From: DATLZB01 sp035574175
GTDB lineage: Bacteria > Pseudomonadota > Alphaproteobacteria > Rhizobiales > Hyphomicrobiaceae
Assembly (NCBI GenBank): GCA_035574175.1
Contig: DATLZB010000158.1
Span: 7,210-71,209 of the forward strand
Length of the DNA stretch: 64,000 nt
Direction of reading: 5' to 3'
The position numbers and the translations under genes are program-made. The notes below the pieces were generated by a model. It was not told the DNA's origin, made no database searches, and saw only the letters and a program-made list of their open reading frames with translations. Positions 1 through 9,073 of the stretch are shown here, piece by piece. The first letter of the stretch is position 1; each line of letters begins with the position of its first letter.

Positions 1-149
1 GTCTCAAGTTGCCGAGCGACGGCTACTACGAGTTCTGGGCACGGGCTACCGACTCGCAGGGCCGCATGCAGCCGCACATCGCCGGCAACTGGAACCCGAG
101 CGGCTACGGCGGCAACCCGATGCACCGCATCGCGGTGTTGATCGGCTAG
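1..149 (+). CDS. sorA: Sulfite dehydrogenase (sulfite oxidase) molybdenum subunit, C-terminal end only
   Basis: Only the last 48 codons lie in the window; the gene enters from the left edge, in frame from base 3, and stops at 147-149. The visible tail carries the FWARATDSQG stretch and a WNPSGYGGN...HRI block, typical of the Mo-co oxidoreductase dimerisation domain at the end of SorA-type sulfite dehydrogenases. Such enzymes oxidise sulfite to sulfate in the periplasm and pass electrons to a c-type cytochrome. The next gene, 15 bp on, encodes exactly such a cytochrome, which supports the call. The molybdopterin-binding part lies outside the window and was not seen. Confidence 0.75.
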   Translation, partial: LKLPSDGYYEFWARATDSQGRMQPHIAGNWNPSGYGGNPMHRIAVLIG

Positions 150-164
150 CTCGACCGACGTTCC

Positions 165-530
165 ATGCGGGCAAGCCGGCCGGCCATAGTTCTCGCAGGC
201 GCCGCCATTGCGGCGCTTGCCTTCGCGGCAGCGCCGGTTCTGGGCCAGGGCCAGTTCACGCCTACACCGGAGACGCCCGAACAGTTTCCCGACGGTCCCC
301 ATCGGGAGGAAGCGTTTTACTTCTGCTCGGCTTGCCACGGCTTCAAGATCGTGGCCGCGCAGGGCATGTCGCGCGAGCGCTGGGACGAGCGGCTGACGTG
401 GATGACGCAGAACCACAACATGCCGAAGCTCGAAGGCGCAGAGCGCGAAAAGATGCTCGACTACCTCTCGACAGCCTTTCCGGAGCGGCGGCAGCCCGGC
501 GGCTGGAAGAACCCGTTCGCGCCCAAGTGA
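165..530 (+). CDS. sorB: Sulfite dehydrogenase cytochrome c subunit (SorB-like)
   Basis: A 121-residue protein with an Ala-rich signal peptide (about residues 1-28) and one class I haem motif, CSACH at residues 54-58. Small mono-haem cytochromes of this kind accept electrons from the molybdenum subunit during periplasmic sulfite oxidation and hand them to the respiratory chain. It follows the SorA tail by 15 bp on the same strand, so the two are almost certainly co-transcribed. Two Met residues (in SRERW and TQNHNMPKL contexts) after the haem site could supply the distal ligand; which one does is inference. Its stop codon abuts the stop of the opposing SEC-C gene with no spacer. Confidence 0.8.
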   Translation: MRASRPAIVLAGAAIAALAFAAAPVLGQGQFTPTPETPEQFPDGPHREEAFYFCSACHGFKIVAAQGMSRERWDERLTWMTQNHNMPKLEGAEREKMLDYLSTAFPERRQPGGWKNPFAPK

Positions 531-767
531 TCAGGCGACCGCGTTCAAGCAGCACTTCTTGTACTTCTTGCCCGAGCCGCAGGGACAGGGCTCGTTGCGG
601 CCGACCTTCTTGTGGGCGCGCACGAAGGGCGCCGACGGGCCGTGATGATGGTGGTGGTGATGATGGTCGTGATCGTGGGCGCAATGAGGGCCATGCACGT
701 GCTCGGCCTCAAGGCCATGGGGCTCGTGAGCGGGCGCGGATTGGGACTTTGGGCTTGGTGCGCTCAT
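531..767 (-). CDS. His-rich SEC-C motif protein
   Basis: A 78-residue protein ending in a SEC-C zinc-binding motif ([13 protein letters not shown], residues 61-73), as found at the C-terminus of SecA and in many small stand-alone proteins. Ahead of it lies a metal-binding-looking segment with HVHGPHC, HDHD and an uninterrupted run of eight His (residues 35-42). The SEC-C motif is known to bind zinc and, in SecA, SecB and ribosomes; the function of the stand-alone form is not established. The His run suggests extra zinc, nickel or cobalt binding (inference). It lies 55 bp downstream of the isoaspartate methyltransferase gene on the same strand. Confidence 0.75.
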   Translation of the reverse strand: MSAPSPKSQSAPAHEPHGLEAEHVHGPHCAHDHDHHHHHHHHGPSAPFVRAHKKVGRNEPCPCGSGKKYKKCCLNAVA

Positions 768-822
768 GCGTGCGGTCCTTCTGACCGCCGCAACATAAGC
801 AGAGTTCCCGCTCGGCGCCAGC

Positions 823-1623
823 TCACTTCGTCCCTTCGCTGTTCGCCTTCTCGCTTCGCGTCAGAGGAACGAAACGGACGGGGATGACGCGGGAGGTGGT
901 CGTCGTGGTGCCGTCGGGGGCCTTGGTCACCACGATCAGGTGCTGGAGCACGTCGCCCACCGGTATCACGAGCCGTCCGCCCGGCTTCAACTGGGAGACG
1001 AGCGCCGGCGGTACGTGAGTCGGCGCGGCGGTGACGATGATGGCGTCGAAAGGCGCGCGCTCCTCCCATCCCTGATAGCCGTCGCCGATCCTGGTCACCA
1101 CGTTCTTGTAACCGAGCCGTGCCAGCGTCTCGGCCGCCCTGAGGCCCAGCTCGGGCAGGATCTCGATGGTGTAGACCTCGCGTGCCAGGACCGACAGCAC
1201 GGCGGCCTGGTAGCCGGAGCCGGTGCCGATCTCGAGCACGCGGTCGGTGGGCTTCACCTGCATAAGCTCGGTCATCAGCGCCACGATGTAGGGCTGGGAG
1301 ATGGTCTGGCCACTGCCGATGGGAAGGGGCCGATTGGCATAGGCGAGGTGTGAGACTTCAGGGGGCACGAACTCGTGGCGCGGCACCGTGGCAAGCGCCT
1401 CCATCACGCGAGGGCTGAAGCCGCCGGGCCCGATGCCGGCGCCGATAGAGGCCGCCATCTCCTCGATGGCCGCCACCATCTGCCGGCGCTCTGCGGCACG
1501 GTCCGCTTCGGCGGCCGATGCCGAGGCAGAGAGAAGTCCCGACGCCAGCACAAGAACGAGCCCGCCGAACACAATGGCACAGTGCCGGCGGCTCGGAGCG
1601 GCAGGAGCGAGCGGGCGCATCAT
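823..1623 (-). CDS. pcm: Protein-L-isoaspartate O-methyltransferase, exported form
   Basis: About 266 residues. The SAM-binding motif [16 protein letters not shown] (from residue 129) and the preceding [15 protein letters not shown] block are diagnostic of protein-L-isoaspartate methyltransferase, which methylates damaged Asp residues so they can be repaired. I start at 1623 because the reading frame further upstream would overlap guaA, whereas this Met gives a clean signal peptide: [11 protein letters not shown] followed by a hydrophobic core and an ASASA cleavage site near residue 37. The enzyme is therefore predicted to be periplasmic, a variant found in other proteobacteria, unlike the cytosolic E. 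coli form. It is divergent from guaA, with 166 bp between the two starts. Confidence 0.88.
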   Translation of the reverse strand: MMRPLAPAAPSRRHCAIVFGGLVLVLASGLLSASASAAEADRAAERRQMVAAIEEMAASIGAGIGPGGFSPRVMEALATVPRHEFVPPEVSHLAYANRPLPIGSGQTISQPYIVALMTELMQVKPTDRVLEIGTGSGYQAAVLSVLAREVYTIEILPELGLRAAETLARLGYKNVVTRIGDGYQGWEERAPFDAIIVTAAPTHVPPALVSQLKPGGRLVIPVGDVLQHLIVVTKAPDGTTTTTSRVIPVRFVPLTRSEKANSEGTK

Positions 1624-1789
1624 ATCGCCCAACACTGCTCGAATCGGGCCGTTCCACCACTTCTGGTATAGAGAACCTGCACCGCTTTCTCCCTCGGCGT
1701 CATCCAAGACTATCACTTCAGCAATGTAAGGTGGGAACGTGGCAATCACCGCTGTTGCCGGCGGCATGGGAGTATCGTAACCCCACTCC

Positions 1790-3337
1790 ATGACAGACAC
1801 CGTCCTCATCATAGACTTCGGCAGCCAGGTCACCCAGCTCATCGCACGGCGGGTGCGCGAGCACGGTGTCTACTCGGAGATCGTCCCCTACAACCGGGCC
1901 GCAGATGCGCTCGAACGCCTCAAACCAAAGGCTGTGATCCTGTCGGGGGGGCCGGCCAGCGTCACCGAAATGGGCACGCCGCGCACACCCGAGTGGGTGT
2001 GGACCTCGGGTCTGCCGGTGCTCGGCATCTGCTATGGCGAGCAGACCATGGTCGCAGAGCTCGGCGGCGAGGTGGAAGGCGGGCACACACGCGAGTTCGG
2101 CCGGGCGGAACTTGAGGTGACCGACGATTGCGCGCTGTTCGCCGGGGTGTGGAAGAAGGGCGAGCGCGACACGGTGTGGATGAGCCACGGCGATCGGGTC
2201 ACCCGGTTGCCGCCGGGGTTTCGAGTGGTCGGAATATCAACCGGCGCACCGTTCGCAGCGATTGCCGACGAGAAGCGCAAGCTTTATGCGGTGCAGTTTC
2301 ATCCGGAAGTCGCCCACACGCCGCGAGGCTCGGCGCTGATCGGCAACTTCGTGAAAAGAATCGCAGGGCTTGCCGGCGATTGGACCATGCGCCATTTCCG
2401 GTCGGCTGCGATCGAGCGGATCAGGGCGCAGGTCGGAAGCGGCCGCGTGATCTGCGGCCTCTCCGGCGGGGTTGACTCGGCGGTCGCTGCCAAGCTCATC
2501 CATGAGGCGATCGGCGATCAGCTCACCTGCATTCTCGTCGACCACGGCCTGATGCGGCTCAACGAGGCGCGGGAGGTCGTCGAGCTGTTCCGCGGCCACT
2601 TCAACGTGCCGCTGGTGCATGTCGATGCTGCCGAGACGTTCCTCGCCGCGCTCGCCGGCGTTTCGGAGCCGGAGGAGAAGCGCAAGATCATCGGCGGGCT
2701 CTTCATCGACGTGTTCGAGGCGGAGGCAAAGAAACTCGGCGGTGGCGAGTTCCTGGCCCAGGGCACACTCTATCCCGACGTGATCGAAAGCGTGTCTTTC
2801 ACCGGCGGGCCGTCGGTCACCATCAAGTCGCACCACAACGTCGGCGGGCTGCCCGAACGAATGAACCTCAAGCTCGTCGAGCCGCTGCGCGAGCTGTTCA
2901 AGGACGAGGTGCGTGCGCTCGGGCGGGAACTCGGTCTGCCCGAGAGCTTCGTCGGCCGCCACCCGTTCCCGGGGCCGGGATTGGCCATCCGCATCCCCGG
3001 ACCAGTCGACCGCGACAAGCTCGAGGTGGTGCGCAAGGCAGACGCCATCTTCATCGCGGAGATCCGCAAGGCCGGGCTCTACGACAGCATCTGGCAGGCC
3101 TTCGCGGTGCTGCTGCCGGTGCGCAGCGTGGGTGTGATGGGTGATGCGCGCACCTACGACCACGTGTGCGCGCTGCGGGCGGTGACCTCGACGGACGGCA
3201 TGACCGCGGACAGCTATCCCTTCTTGCACGAGTTCCTGGCACGTGTGGCCACCCGCATCATCAACGAAGTGAAAGGTATCAACCGCGTGGTCTACGACGT
3301 GACCAGCAAACCGCCGGGAACGATCGAGTGGGAATGA
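1790..3337 (+). CDS. guaA: GMP synthase (glutamine-hydrolysing)
   Basis: A 515-residue, full-length enzyme that converts XMP, glutamine and ATP to GMP. The N-terminal class I amidotransferase domain has its nucleophile Cys81 in GICYGEQ and the His171/Glu173 partners in QFHPE. The ATP pyrophosphatase P-loop SGGVDS lies at 225-230, followed by the GMP synthase C-terminal dimerisation domain, ending in the canonical PPGTIEWE. The start is fixed by the conserved [13 protein letters not shown] beginning. It is a single-gene transcription unit: the pcm gene upstream is divergent and a hairpin-rich gene-free stretch follows. Confidence 0.98.
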   Translation: MTDTVLIIDFGSQVTQLIARRVREHGVYSEIVPYNRAADALERLKPKAVILSGGPASVTEMGTPRTPEWVWTSGLPVLGICYGEQTMVAELGGEVEGGHTREFGRAELEVTDDCALFAGVWKKGERDTVWMSHGDRVTRLPPGFRVVGISTGAPFAAIADEKRKLYAVQFHPEVAHTPRGSALIGNFVKRIAGLAGDWTMRHFRSAAIERIRAQVGSGRVICGLSGGVDSAVAAKLIHEAIGDQLTCILVDHGLMRLNEAREVVELFRGHFNVPLVHVDAAETFLAALAGVSEPEEKRKIIGGLFIDVFEAEAKKLGGGEFLAQGTLYPDVIESVSFTGGPSVTIKSHHNVGGLPERMNLKLVEPLRELFKDEVRALGRELGLPESFVGRHPFPGPGLAIRIPGPVDRDKLEVVRKADAIFIAEIRKAGLYDSIWQAFAVLLPVRSVGVMGDARTYDHVCALRAVTSTDGMTADSYPFLHEFLARVATRIINEVKGINRVVYDVTSKPPGTIEWE

Positions 3338-3424
3338 TCCGGGGTTTTCGGCGCGGTTGGAAAAAGCGCTGCGGCGGCAATGTGGGCGCGGCCGTGCACA
3401 GCAGAGCGGTATGAGCGGGTGCGC

Positions 3425-3457
3425 AAAAAAGGGCCCCTCAGCGCGGGGCTGAGGGGC
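3425..3457. terminator. Strong hairpin after guaA, probable terminator
   Basis: A perfect 10-bp stem (3433-3442 paired with 3448-3457, loop 3443-3447). An A-run at 3425-3430 becomes a U-run for transcripts on the minus strand, so it has full intrinsic-terminator form leftwards. On the plus strand the stem lacks a T-tract and would act only as a transcript-end stabiliser or Rho-assisted stop for guaA. Confidence 0.55.
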
Positions 3458-3871
3458 AAGGGGCTCCGGCACGAGGGGGACGGGGGAGGGTGGCCGGAGC
3501 GCAGGGGAGGACTGCGCGATTAACGATGCCATCATGCGTCATCCCGGACCGGGCAGCTGTTCCTTACGATACAGGTGACGAAGAAAGCAGCGCTTCCACG
3601 GGGCACGAGCATGGCCGCGCCAGACTCGGCGGGCCCCCCTAAATGCCCAGCGTATTTTCTGTTTGCGGGGGCCTTGACCGGCAGCGTCCTTATGCCGGAG
3701 GGCGAAGCGCTTTGCGCTGGCGCAATGCTTTCGCCAACAAAAGGCTTTACTCAACCGCCAATGGCGGACGCGGGTCGGCCCATCGTGGAACTTCGCCGGC
3801 GACTCCCGCAGGCACATTTGCGCGGTGCGGGGCCGGACCGACGGCGTTACCGCAGCACGTAGGAGCGGCAG
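3458..3871. other. Gene-free, hairpin-rich stretch (possible structured RNA or repeat)
   Basis: I find no convincing protein gene between the guaA hairpin and 3872. From 3632 to 3767 there are four successive inverted repeats: 3632-3638 with 3667-3673, 3678-3683 with 3693-3698, an imperfect one spanning 3701-3735, and 3755-3759 with 3763-3767. Open frames on both strands give peptides rich in Arg, Trp, Cys and His with no known domain, as expected for translated structured RNA. I found no tmRNA tag, RNase P consensus or SRP loop. It could be a non-coding RNA or an intergenic palindromic repeat; direction of transcription is unknown. Confidence 0.4.
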
Positions 3872-4090
3872 ATGATGGACATGGGCCCCATGTCGCTATG
3901 GCACCTGGTGATCCTGGCGGCGGTCGCCTTCCTCTGGATCTTCCCGATGTGGAGGATCATCGACCGGATGGGTCGGCCGCCGGCGCTGGCGCTGCTCATG
4001 GTGTTTCCGCCGGCCTTTTTGATCGTGCTCTGGTGGCTCGCTTACACCGACTGGCCGGCGGCGGAGAGCAGTGCACCGCGCCGAGGGTAG
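3872..4090 (+). CDS. Small inner-membrane protein, unknown function
   Basis: A 72-residue protein with two predicted membrane helices (about 9-26 and 37-56) separated by a short basic loop (RIIDRMGRPP), and a short polar C-terminus. An AGGAG ribosome binding site about 10 bases upstream favours the first of two adjacent ATG codons. The MSLWHLVILAA beginning resembles small uncharacterised membrane proteins I associate with Alphaproteobacteria, but I can name no function. It stands alone: a structured gene-free stretch precedes it and the next gene is convergent. Confidence 0.6.
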   Translation: MMDMGPMSLWHLVILAAVAFLWIFPMWRIIDRMGRPPALALLMVFPPAFLIVLWWLAYTDWPAAESSAPRRG

Positions 4091-4154
4091 CGGCCTTGGG
4101 AGAGGCGGGACTCGACCCTGGGGCTACGGGCCCTGCGGCTAGCGCCCCCTGGCA

Positions 4155-4859
4155 CTACGGCGCCTCCTTCAAGGCCTCCAGCCGTTGGCCGGCTTCGGGA
4201 ACGCCGGCCATGTGGGCCCTGGCATAGAGCTCGCGCGCAGTGTGGGTGTCGGCGGAGAGCCCGCGCGCACCCCAGGCGGCCAGCATGTTGGGATCGAAGG
4301 TTTCCGCCAGCGCCATCAACGCGGCCGGATCGCCCGCGCGGGCGGCAGGCTCAAGGAGGCTTCGCGCAGCGGCAATGTTGCCGCGGTCGATCATCCGTTT
4401 GCCCCGGTCCAGCAGGACGCTCATTTCCGACGCGGTCGTCGCAGCAGTGAAATCGTTCGAGATCGCGGCGACGTGGCTGTCTGGAACCGCGCTCAGACTG
4501 GCGAAGCTGTTGATGGCGCCGATGGAGGCCATGGCAAGCATGGCGACGGCACCGAGGGCGGTAACGATACGGGGGGCGCCCGACCTCAACCGCTCGAACA
4601 GCTTTGTGCGCCAGCTAGTCCGGAGCGAAGGATCGACGCGCCAAGTGGAGAGGCGCGGCAGGTCCCGGTTGTCGGGCCTGCGTTTGAGAATCTGAGGCAG
4701 CTCGGCCGTCGGATCGTCGAACTGGCCGCGCAGCAAGGGAGCGAAGTCCTCCGGCTCCGCCGGGCGGCGGAGGGCTCCGGCCAATTCCTGGACCAGACGG
4801 CCCACGTCCTCTGCTGCGAGTGCCGGTAACCTCCCCGTTTGCTCGGAGCTCATACGCAT
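4155..4859 (-). CDS. Membrane-anchored protein with Sel1/TPR-like C-terminus
   Basis: A 234-residue protein with a cytoplasmic N-terminal part of about 95 residues, one membrane helix (about 98-120, GAVAMLAMASIGAINSFASL) and a periplasmic C-terminal part. The C-terminal 90 residues read as helical repeats: LLDRGKRMIDRGNIAAARSL, then EPAARAGDPAALMALAETFD, then RELYARAHMAGVPEAG. This pattern recurs in tetratricopeptide/Sel1-like proteins of Rhizobiales and suggests a protein-interaction scaffold. The substrate or partner is unknown. It is transcribed alone, convergent with the small membrane protein and divergent from the NnrU gene, with a 290-bp spacer in which I see no further gene. Confidence 0.6.
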   Translation of the reverse strand: MRMSSEQTGRLPALAAEDVGRLVQELAGALRRPAEPEDFAPLLRGQFDDPTAELPQILKRRPDNRDLPRLSTWRVDPSLRTSWRTKLFERLRSGAPRIVTALGAVAMLAMASIGAINSFASLSAVPDSHVAAISNDFTAATTASEMSVLLDRGKRMIDRGNIAAARSLLEPAARAGDPAALMALAETFDPNMLAAWGARGLSADTHTARELYARAHMAGVPEAGQRLEALKEAP

Positions 4860-5149
4860 TACACACCTCGCCGTTACTTAAAGGGCGATGATCCAAAGGT
4901 GAGCTCAGCGTGGCTCTTGCCAAAGGTCGTGGCGCAGACAGATAGGTGTTGGCGCGTCGTCGCCGCCCTTGCAGGCGCTACGCCGGCTTACCTCCGAAAC
5001 TCGTGCCGAGGTTCCCCGCTCCTCGAGCAAGACGCTGCACATAGATTGTGGCAAATGATCGGAAGCGCGGGCAAATCTCGCGTCCAAAGGCATTCGCGGC
5101 GCTCAGCGTCCGTTAAACTCCGGCGCGCGATAAATGGGGGAGTCGAAGC

Positions 5150-5740
5150 ATGCTGACGCTGATCATCGGACTTGCGCTGTTCTTCCTGATCCATCTTGTG
5201 CCCACGCGGCCGGAACTGAGGCGTGGGCTCGTCGAGCGCTTCGGGGAGGGCGGCTATAAAATCGGATTCTCGCTGATCTCGGCGGTGGCCCTGGTACTGA
5301 TCGTTTTCGGATACGGCAAGCTGCAGGGAGCACCGGGGAAGAACCCGGAATTGTGGGTAGCACCAATCTGGGCGCGCCACGTGGCGCTTGCCCTGATGTT
5401 GCCGGCGTTTGTTCTGCTCGCCGCCGCCTATATCCCATCGCGTATTCGCAGCGCGGTTCAGCACCCGATGCTTGCCGCGGTCAAGATCTGGGCATTGGCT
5501 CACCTTTTCGCCAACGGAGACCTCGCTTCGGTAGCGCTGTTCGGCGGCTTTCTCGCCTTTGCCGCCTACGACCGCATGTCGGTCGCACGTCGGGGAGCAC
5601 GAGGCCCGCTCGGGGAGCGCAAGGGCGGTCTTGCGCAGGATCTAATCGCCGTCGCCATTGGAGTTGGACTCTATCTGTTCATGCTGTTATTTGGCCATGC
5701 ATGGCTGATCGGCGTGCCTTTGCTGCCAGGGTGGACCTGA
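5150..5740 (+). CDS. NnrU family membrane protein
   Basis: A 196-residue polytopic protein with about five hydrophobic segments. The beginning (IIGLALFFLIHLVPTRPELR) and the GYGKLQGAP...LWVAP region match the NnrU family, named from a gene linked to nitric oxide and nitrite respiration; some relatives act in carotenoid isomerisation. No denitrification genes are nearby, so a direct role in nitrogen-oxide metabolism is not supported by context. It begins with ATG after a GGGGGAG-like site and is transcribed alone, in the same direction as the ligase gene that follows 212 bp later. Confidence 0.75.
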   Translation: MLTLIIGLALFFLIHLVPTRPELRRGLVERFGEGGYKIGFSLISAVALVLIVFGYGKLQGAPGKNPELWVAPIWARHVALALMLPAFVLLAAAYIPSRIRSAVQHPMLAAVKIWALAHLFANGDLASVALFGGFLAFAAYDRMSVARRGARGPLGERKGGLAQDLIAVAIGVGLYLFMLLFGHAWLIGVPLLPGWT

Positions 5741-5952
5741 AGGAACCTTTTGCGGTCGTCGGTCATTGCCCGCGTGGAGTTAGGGCGACCCGCGGAGCGG
5801 AGTGAGTCTGCGCACGTCGTTGGCCGTTGGTTCGCCCTGGAAAGGCCTTAGGCCTCGTAAGCGTACGCGCGTTTGAGAGTGGCGGTGCGGGCTCGATCGG
5901 GCGCCCTTGGTTGGTCGCATGTAAGCGGCAATGGCAGGGAGGAGTGAGCAGC

Positions 5953-7158
5953 ATGTCCGGCACCCCGGCCGAAGCGGCGTTCAGCCGTTTTGCAGTCGAT
6001 GTCGATCGCACCGCGATGCGCTCCGCCACTCATCCGGCAGAGGCCTTTACCGTCGGCATGGAGGAGGAACTGTTCCTCGTCAACGAGGCCGAGCTGCAGT
6101 GCGTCGAGCAGATGCCGGAGGCGTTCCGACTGGAGGCCAAAGCCGCGCTCGGCGATCACGTCAAACGCGAGGTCATCGGCTCCATGGTGGAGCTCGTGAC
6201 CTCGGTCCATCACTCGCTCGCGGATGCCGGCGAGGAGCTCCGGTTCCTACGCACCACGCTGGCACAGATCGCGCAGCGCCACGGCTTGGCGCTGCTCGCG
6301 TGCGGCACGCATCCGTTCGCCAACTGGCGCGAGCAGAGGGTGACGCCGAAACCCCGCTACGACGCGGTGGCGGAGTCGCTCGGATCGCTGGTGAAGCGCG
6401 TGCACGCCTGCGGACTGCACACGCACGTGGCGGTGCACGACCCGGAAGTGCGCATCTCGGTGATGAACCGCATCCAGCGCTTCTTACCCATCCTGCTCGC
6501 GCTCAGCACTTCCTCTGCGTTCTGGCGTGGGGAGCCGACCGGTCTCAAGAGCTATCGATCGGCCGCCAACGACGAAACGCCAAGAAACGGTTTGCCCACC
6601 CGGTTCCGCGATGAGGAGGAGTTTCAGCGCTTCGTGGCCAAGCTGACGGCGGCCGGCTATATCCCCGACCAGACGTTCCTGTGGTGGTCGATACGGCCGT
6701 CGCTCCGGTTTCCGACGCTCGAACTAAGGATCACCGACTGCTGCACCCAGCTAGGCCATGCGGTTGCGCTTGCCGCGCTCTACCGCTGCCTCGTGCATAC
6801 CCTCGCCGGTGATCCCGCGATCGCCGCCGAATGGGAGGATCATCACTATCTGCTCAATTGCGAGAACCGCTGGCAGGCGATGCGCTACGGCCTCGAGGCA
6901 CGGTTGATCGAGCCGGTGACCGGTGCCACCGAAACCGTCGCCACCCTCGCGCGTTCCCTGGTGCGGCTGCTGGAGCCCAGCGCCCTCCAGCTCGGCTGCG
7001 CCGATGAGCTGCGCTCCGTGGAGGCGATCCTCGAGAACGGCACCAGTAGCGACCGGCAGTTGAGGGTGTATGAGGAGGCGATGGCGCAGGGGGCGAGCCC
7101 GGCCGAAGCGACACGCCGGGTGGCGGCGGAGATCGCGGCGCTGACGCTGTCGGTCTAA
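5953..7158 (+). CDS. YbdK-type carboxylate-amine ligase (glutamate-cysteine ligase 2 family)
   Basis: A 401-residue protein of the glutamate-cysteine ligase 2 family. The N-terminal FTVGMEEELFLVN and the HTHVAVHDPEVRI block are family signatures and contain the acidic and His residues that bind Mg-ATP. E. coli YbdK has weak glutamate-cysteine ligase activity; the physiological substrate of most relatives is not known. The start is set by GGGAGGAG lying 9 bases before this ATG; an in-frame TTG further upstream lacks a site. No glutathione synthetase gene is adjacent, and the next gene, panB, follows after 153 bp. Confidence 0.8.
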   Translation: MSGTPAEAAFSRFAVDVDRTAMRSATHPAEAFTVGMEEELFLVNEAELQCVEQMPEAFRLEAKAALGDHVKREVIGSMVELVTSVHHSLADAGEELRFLRTTLAQIAQRHGLALLACGTHPFANWREQRVTPKPRYDAVAESLGSLVKRVHACGLHTHVAVHDPEVRISVMNRIQRFLPILLALSTSSAFWRGEPTGLKSYRSAANDETPRNGLPTRFRDEEEFQRFVAKLTAAGYIPDQTFLWWSIRPSLRFPTLELRITDCCTQLGHAVALAALYRCLVHTLAGDPAIAAEWEDHHYLLNCENRWQAMRYGLEARLIEPVTGATETVATLARSLVRLLEPSALQLGCADELRSVEAILENGTSSDRQLRVYEEAMAQGASPAEATRRVAAEIAALTLSV

Positions 7159-7311
7159 GTGCTTGTTTTATCACTGCCGGCGTTGCGCCGTTGGGTCCGG
7201 CGCCTGAGCAAGCGGCCTTTCCGCCTGTGCAGGCAAGGGATGCGGCCGGAGCCATTGCGGGAATTGGGTCAATCCGCTATCGCAGCCCTGTCGCAAGCCC
7301 TCGAGCCTCCC

Positions 7312-8178
7312 ATGTCAGCGCAAACCCAGGTCAAACGCCGCACCGCCCCCGACATCACTGCCATGAAAGGGGGCGAGCCGATCGTTTCGCTCACCTCCTA
7401 CCACGCGCATACGGCGGCGATCGCGGACAAGTATTGCGATTTCCTGCTCGTCGGCGACAGCCTCGGCATGGTGATGCACGGTTATGAGACAACGGTACCG
7501 GTGCCGCTCGAGTTGATGATCATGCACGGACGCGCCGTCGTGCGCGGGGCCAAACGGGCGCTGGTTGTGGTCGATATGCCCTTCGGCTCCTACGAGGAAA
7601 GTCCGTCGGTTGCATTTCGCAACGCGGCACGAGTGATGAAGGAGACCGACTGCGGCGCGATTAAGCTCGAGGGTGGGCGGCGCATGGCCGAGACCATCCG
7701 GTATCTCGTCGAGCGCGGCATCCCGGTGATGGCCCATATCGGACTTACCCCACAGTCGATCAACGTGCTCGGTGGTTTCAAGGCGCAGGGTCGCAGCCAG
7801 GACCAGTGGGCAGCGATCGAGGAGGACGCGCGGCTGGTGGCCGAGGCGGGCGCCTTCGCCGTCGTGCTCGAGGCGATCGCGGAGCCGCTGGCGGCGCGAA
7901 TCACGAGCGCAATCCCGATCCCGACCATCGGCATAGGGGCGTCGGCCGCCTGCGACGGCCAAATCCTGGTCATGGAAGACATGCTTGGCCTGTCACCGCG
8001 GGTGCCGAAGTTCGTCAAAACCTACGGCAGGGTCGGCGAGGCGATCGACGCGGCTATCAGGGATTATGCGAGCGAGGTGCGCACGCGCCGCTTTCCCACG
8101 ACCCAGCACACCTACGCCATGAAGGCCGGCGAAGCTGGGCCAGGGGTCGCAAAATTGCCGAAAACCGGCCGCAGCTAA
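7312..8178 (+). CDS. panB: 3-methyl-2-oxobutanoate hydroxymethyltransferase
   Basis: A 288-residue enzyme of pantothenate (coenzyme A) synthesis that adds a hydroxymethyl group from methylene-tetrahydrofolate to alpha-ketoisovalerate. The metal-binding Asp lies in [11 protein letters not shown] (about residue 49), a second in VVDMPFGSY (Asp88), and Glu120 in IKLEGG, all matching the PanB TIM barrel. I start at the ATG at 7312, since the frame upstream shows no family similarity. The C-terminal tail is some 15-20 residues longer than the E. coli protein. panC, its frequent partner, is not in the window. Confidence 0.95.
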   Translation: MSAQTQVKRRTAPDITAMKGGEPIVSLTSYHAHTAAIADKYCDFLLVGDSLGMVMHGYETTVPVPLELMIMHGRAVVRGAKRALVVVDMPFGSYEESPSVAFRNAARVMKETDCGAIKLEGGRRMAETIRYLVERGIPVMAHIGLTPQSINVLGGFKAQGRSQDQWAAIEEDARLVAEAGAFAVVLEAIAEPLAARITSAIPIPTIGIGASAACDGQILVMEDMLGLSPRVPKFVKTYGRVGEAIDAAIRDYASEVRTRRFPTTQHTYAMKAGEAGPGVAKLPKTGRS

Positions 8179-8270
8179 CGGTCAAGGAGCAACGTTGACT
8201 GGCGGGCTGAGGGAACGGCGGTCGACACCCCATTACCTGCAGGTTCACGCAAGGCAGGGCTAAGTTGGCA

Positions 8271-9062
8271 ATGGCCGATCAACACGACACCCTGCTGCGA
8301 CAGGTCGAGGAGGAGCTGCGCCGGGAGCGGCTCGAACAATTCTGGCAGCACTACGGAATCTACGTCATCGCCGCGGCGGTGCTGATCGTCGTCGGCGTCG
8401 GCGGTTACAAGTGGTGGGAAGCCCGTTCGATCGCGGCTGCGGAAGAAGGAGGCCTGCGGTACGAGGCTGCCGTGCTGCTCGCCTCCTCGGGCAAGGCCAA
8501 CGAGGCCAAGGCCGCGTTGGCCAAGATCGCAACCGAGGGGCCGGAAGGCTACGCGCAGCTTGCTCGTCTCAAGCTTGCGGGGGAGGCCGCCAAGGCGGGC
8601 AGGCGCGAGGAAGCCACCGCCGCATACGAGGCCCTGGCCGAAGACGGTAGCGCCGATCCCCTGCTCAGGGACTATGCGCGCCTGCAGGCTGCCGCGCTGA
8701 GACTCGATACGGCAGACTGGACGGAGATGAAGAATCGGCTCAACCCTCTAATCGGCGACGAAAACGCCTGGCGCTACTCGGCGCGGGAACTGCTTGGGCT
8801 TGCGGCCTATCGTGCGGGGCGGCTCGATGAGGCGCGGGGCGCGCTGAGCGCACTTGCCACAGACCCAAAGGCGCCGCCTTCCATCCGAGAGCGGGCCAAC
8901 AACATCATGAGCCTGGTGGTAGCAAGTGAGCTTGCCAAGAACGCTCCGTCAAGCGGAGGTGGGAGCGTCGGCAGCACCGATTCGCTCAACAAGGCGGAGC
9001 GGCCGGTGACGCCCCCCGACCCGAAGGCGGCCCCGGCAAAGGGCGATGGCAGCAAGAAGTGA
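8271..9062 (+). CDS. YfgM-like TPR membrane protein
   Basis: A 263-residue protein with a short charged cytoplasmic start (DTLLRQVEEELRRERLEQFW), a single membrane helix at about residues 26-47, and a periplasmic TPR-like domain rich in Ala-containing helical repeats. This is the YfgM architecture; YfgM works with the PpiD chaperone at the SecYEG exit. Immediately downstream, across a short overlap region, is bamB, the same pairing seen in many proteobacteria. The polar C-terminal tail (about 225-263) is Pro/Lys/Ser-rich. An in-frame TTG six bases upstream has better spacing from GGCAGG and is a possible alternative start. Confidence 0.78.
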   Translation: MADQHDTLLRQVEEELRRERLEQFWQHYGIYVIAAAVLIVVGVGGYKWWEARSIAAAEEGGLRYEAAVLLASSGKANEAKAALAKIATEGPEGYAQLARLKLAGEAAKAGRREEATAAYEALAEDGSADPLLRDYARLQAAALRLDTADWTEMKNRLNPLIGDENAWRYSARELLGLAAYRAGRLDEARGALSALATDPKAPPSIRERANNIMSLVVASELAKNAPSSGGGSVGSTDSLNKAERPVTPPDPKAAPAKGDGSKK

Positions 9063-9073
9063 AGGGACACCGA

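Noticed and set aside
1624..1842. Extension of the isoaspartate methyltransferase upstream to overlap guaA
   Set aside because: The extra residues have no family similarity and would bury the signal peptide inside the protein; the Met at 1623 fits better.
3539..3817. 92-codon frame in the stretch after guaA
   Set aside because: Arg/Trp/Cys/His-rich product with no domain, running through the hairpins; more likely translated structured DNA than a gene, so recorded as a structure-rich stretch instead.
5741..5952. Longer N-terminus for the YbdK-type ligase from a TTG at 5827
   Set aside because: No ribosome site and no family similarity; the ATG at 5953 has GGGAGGAG before it.
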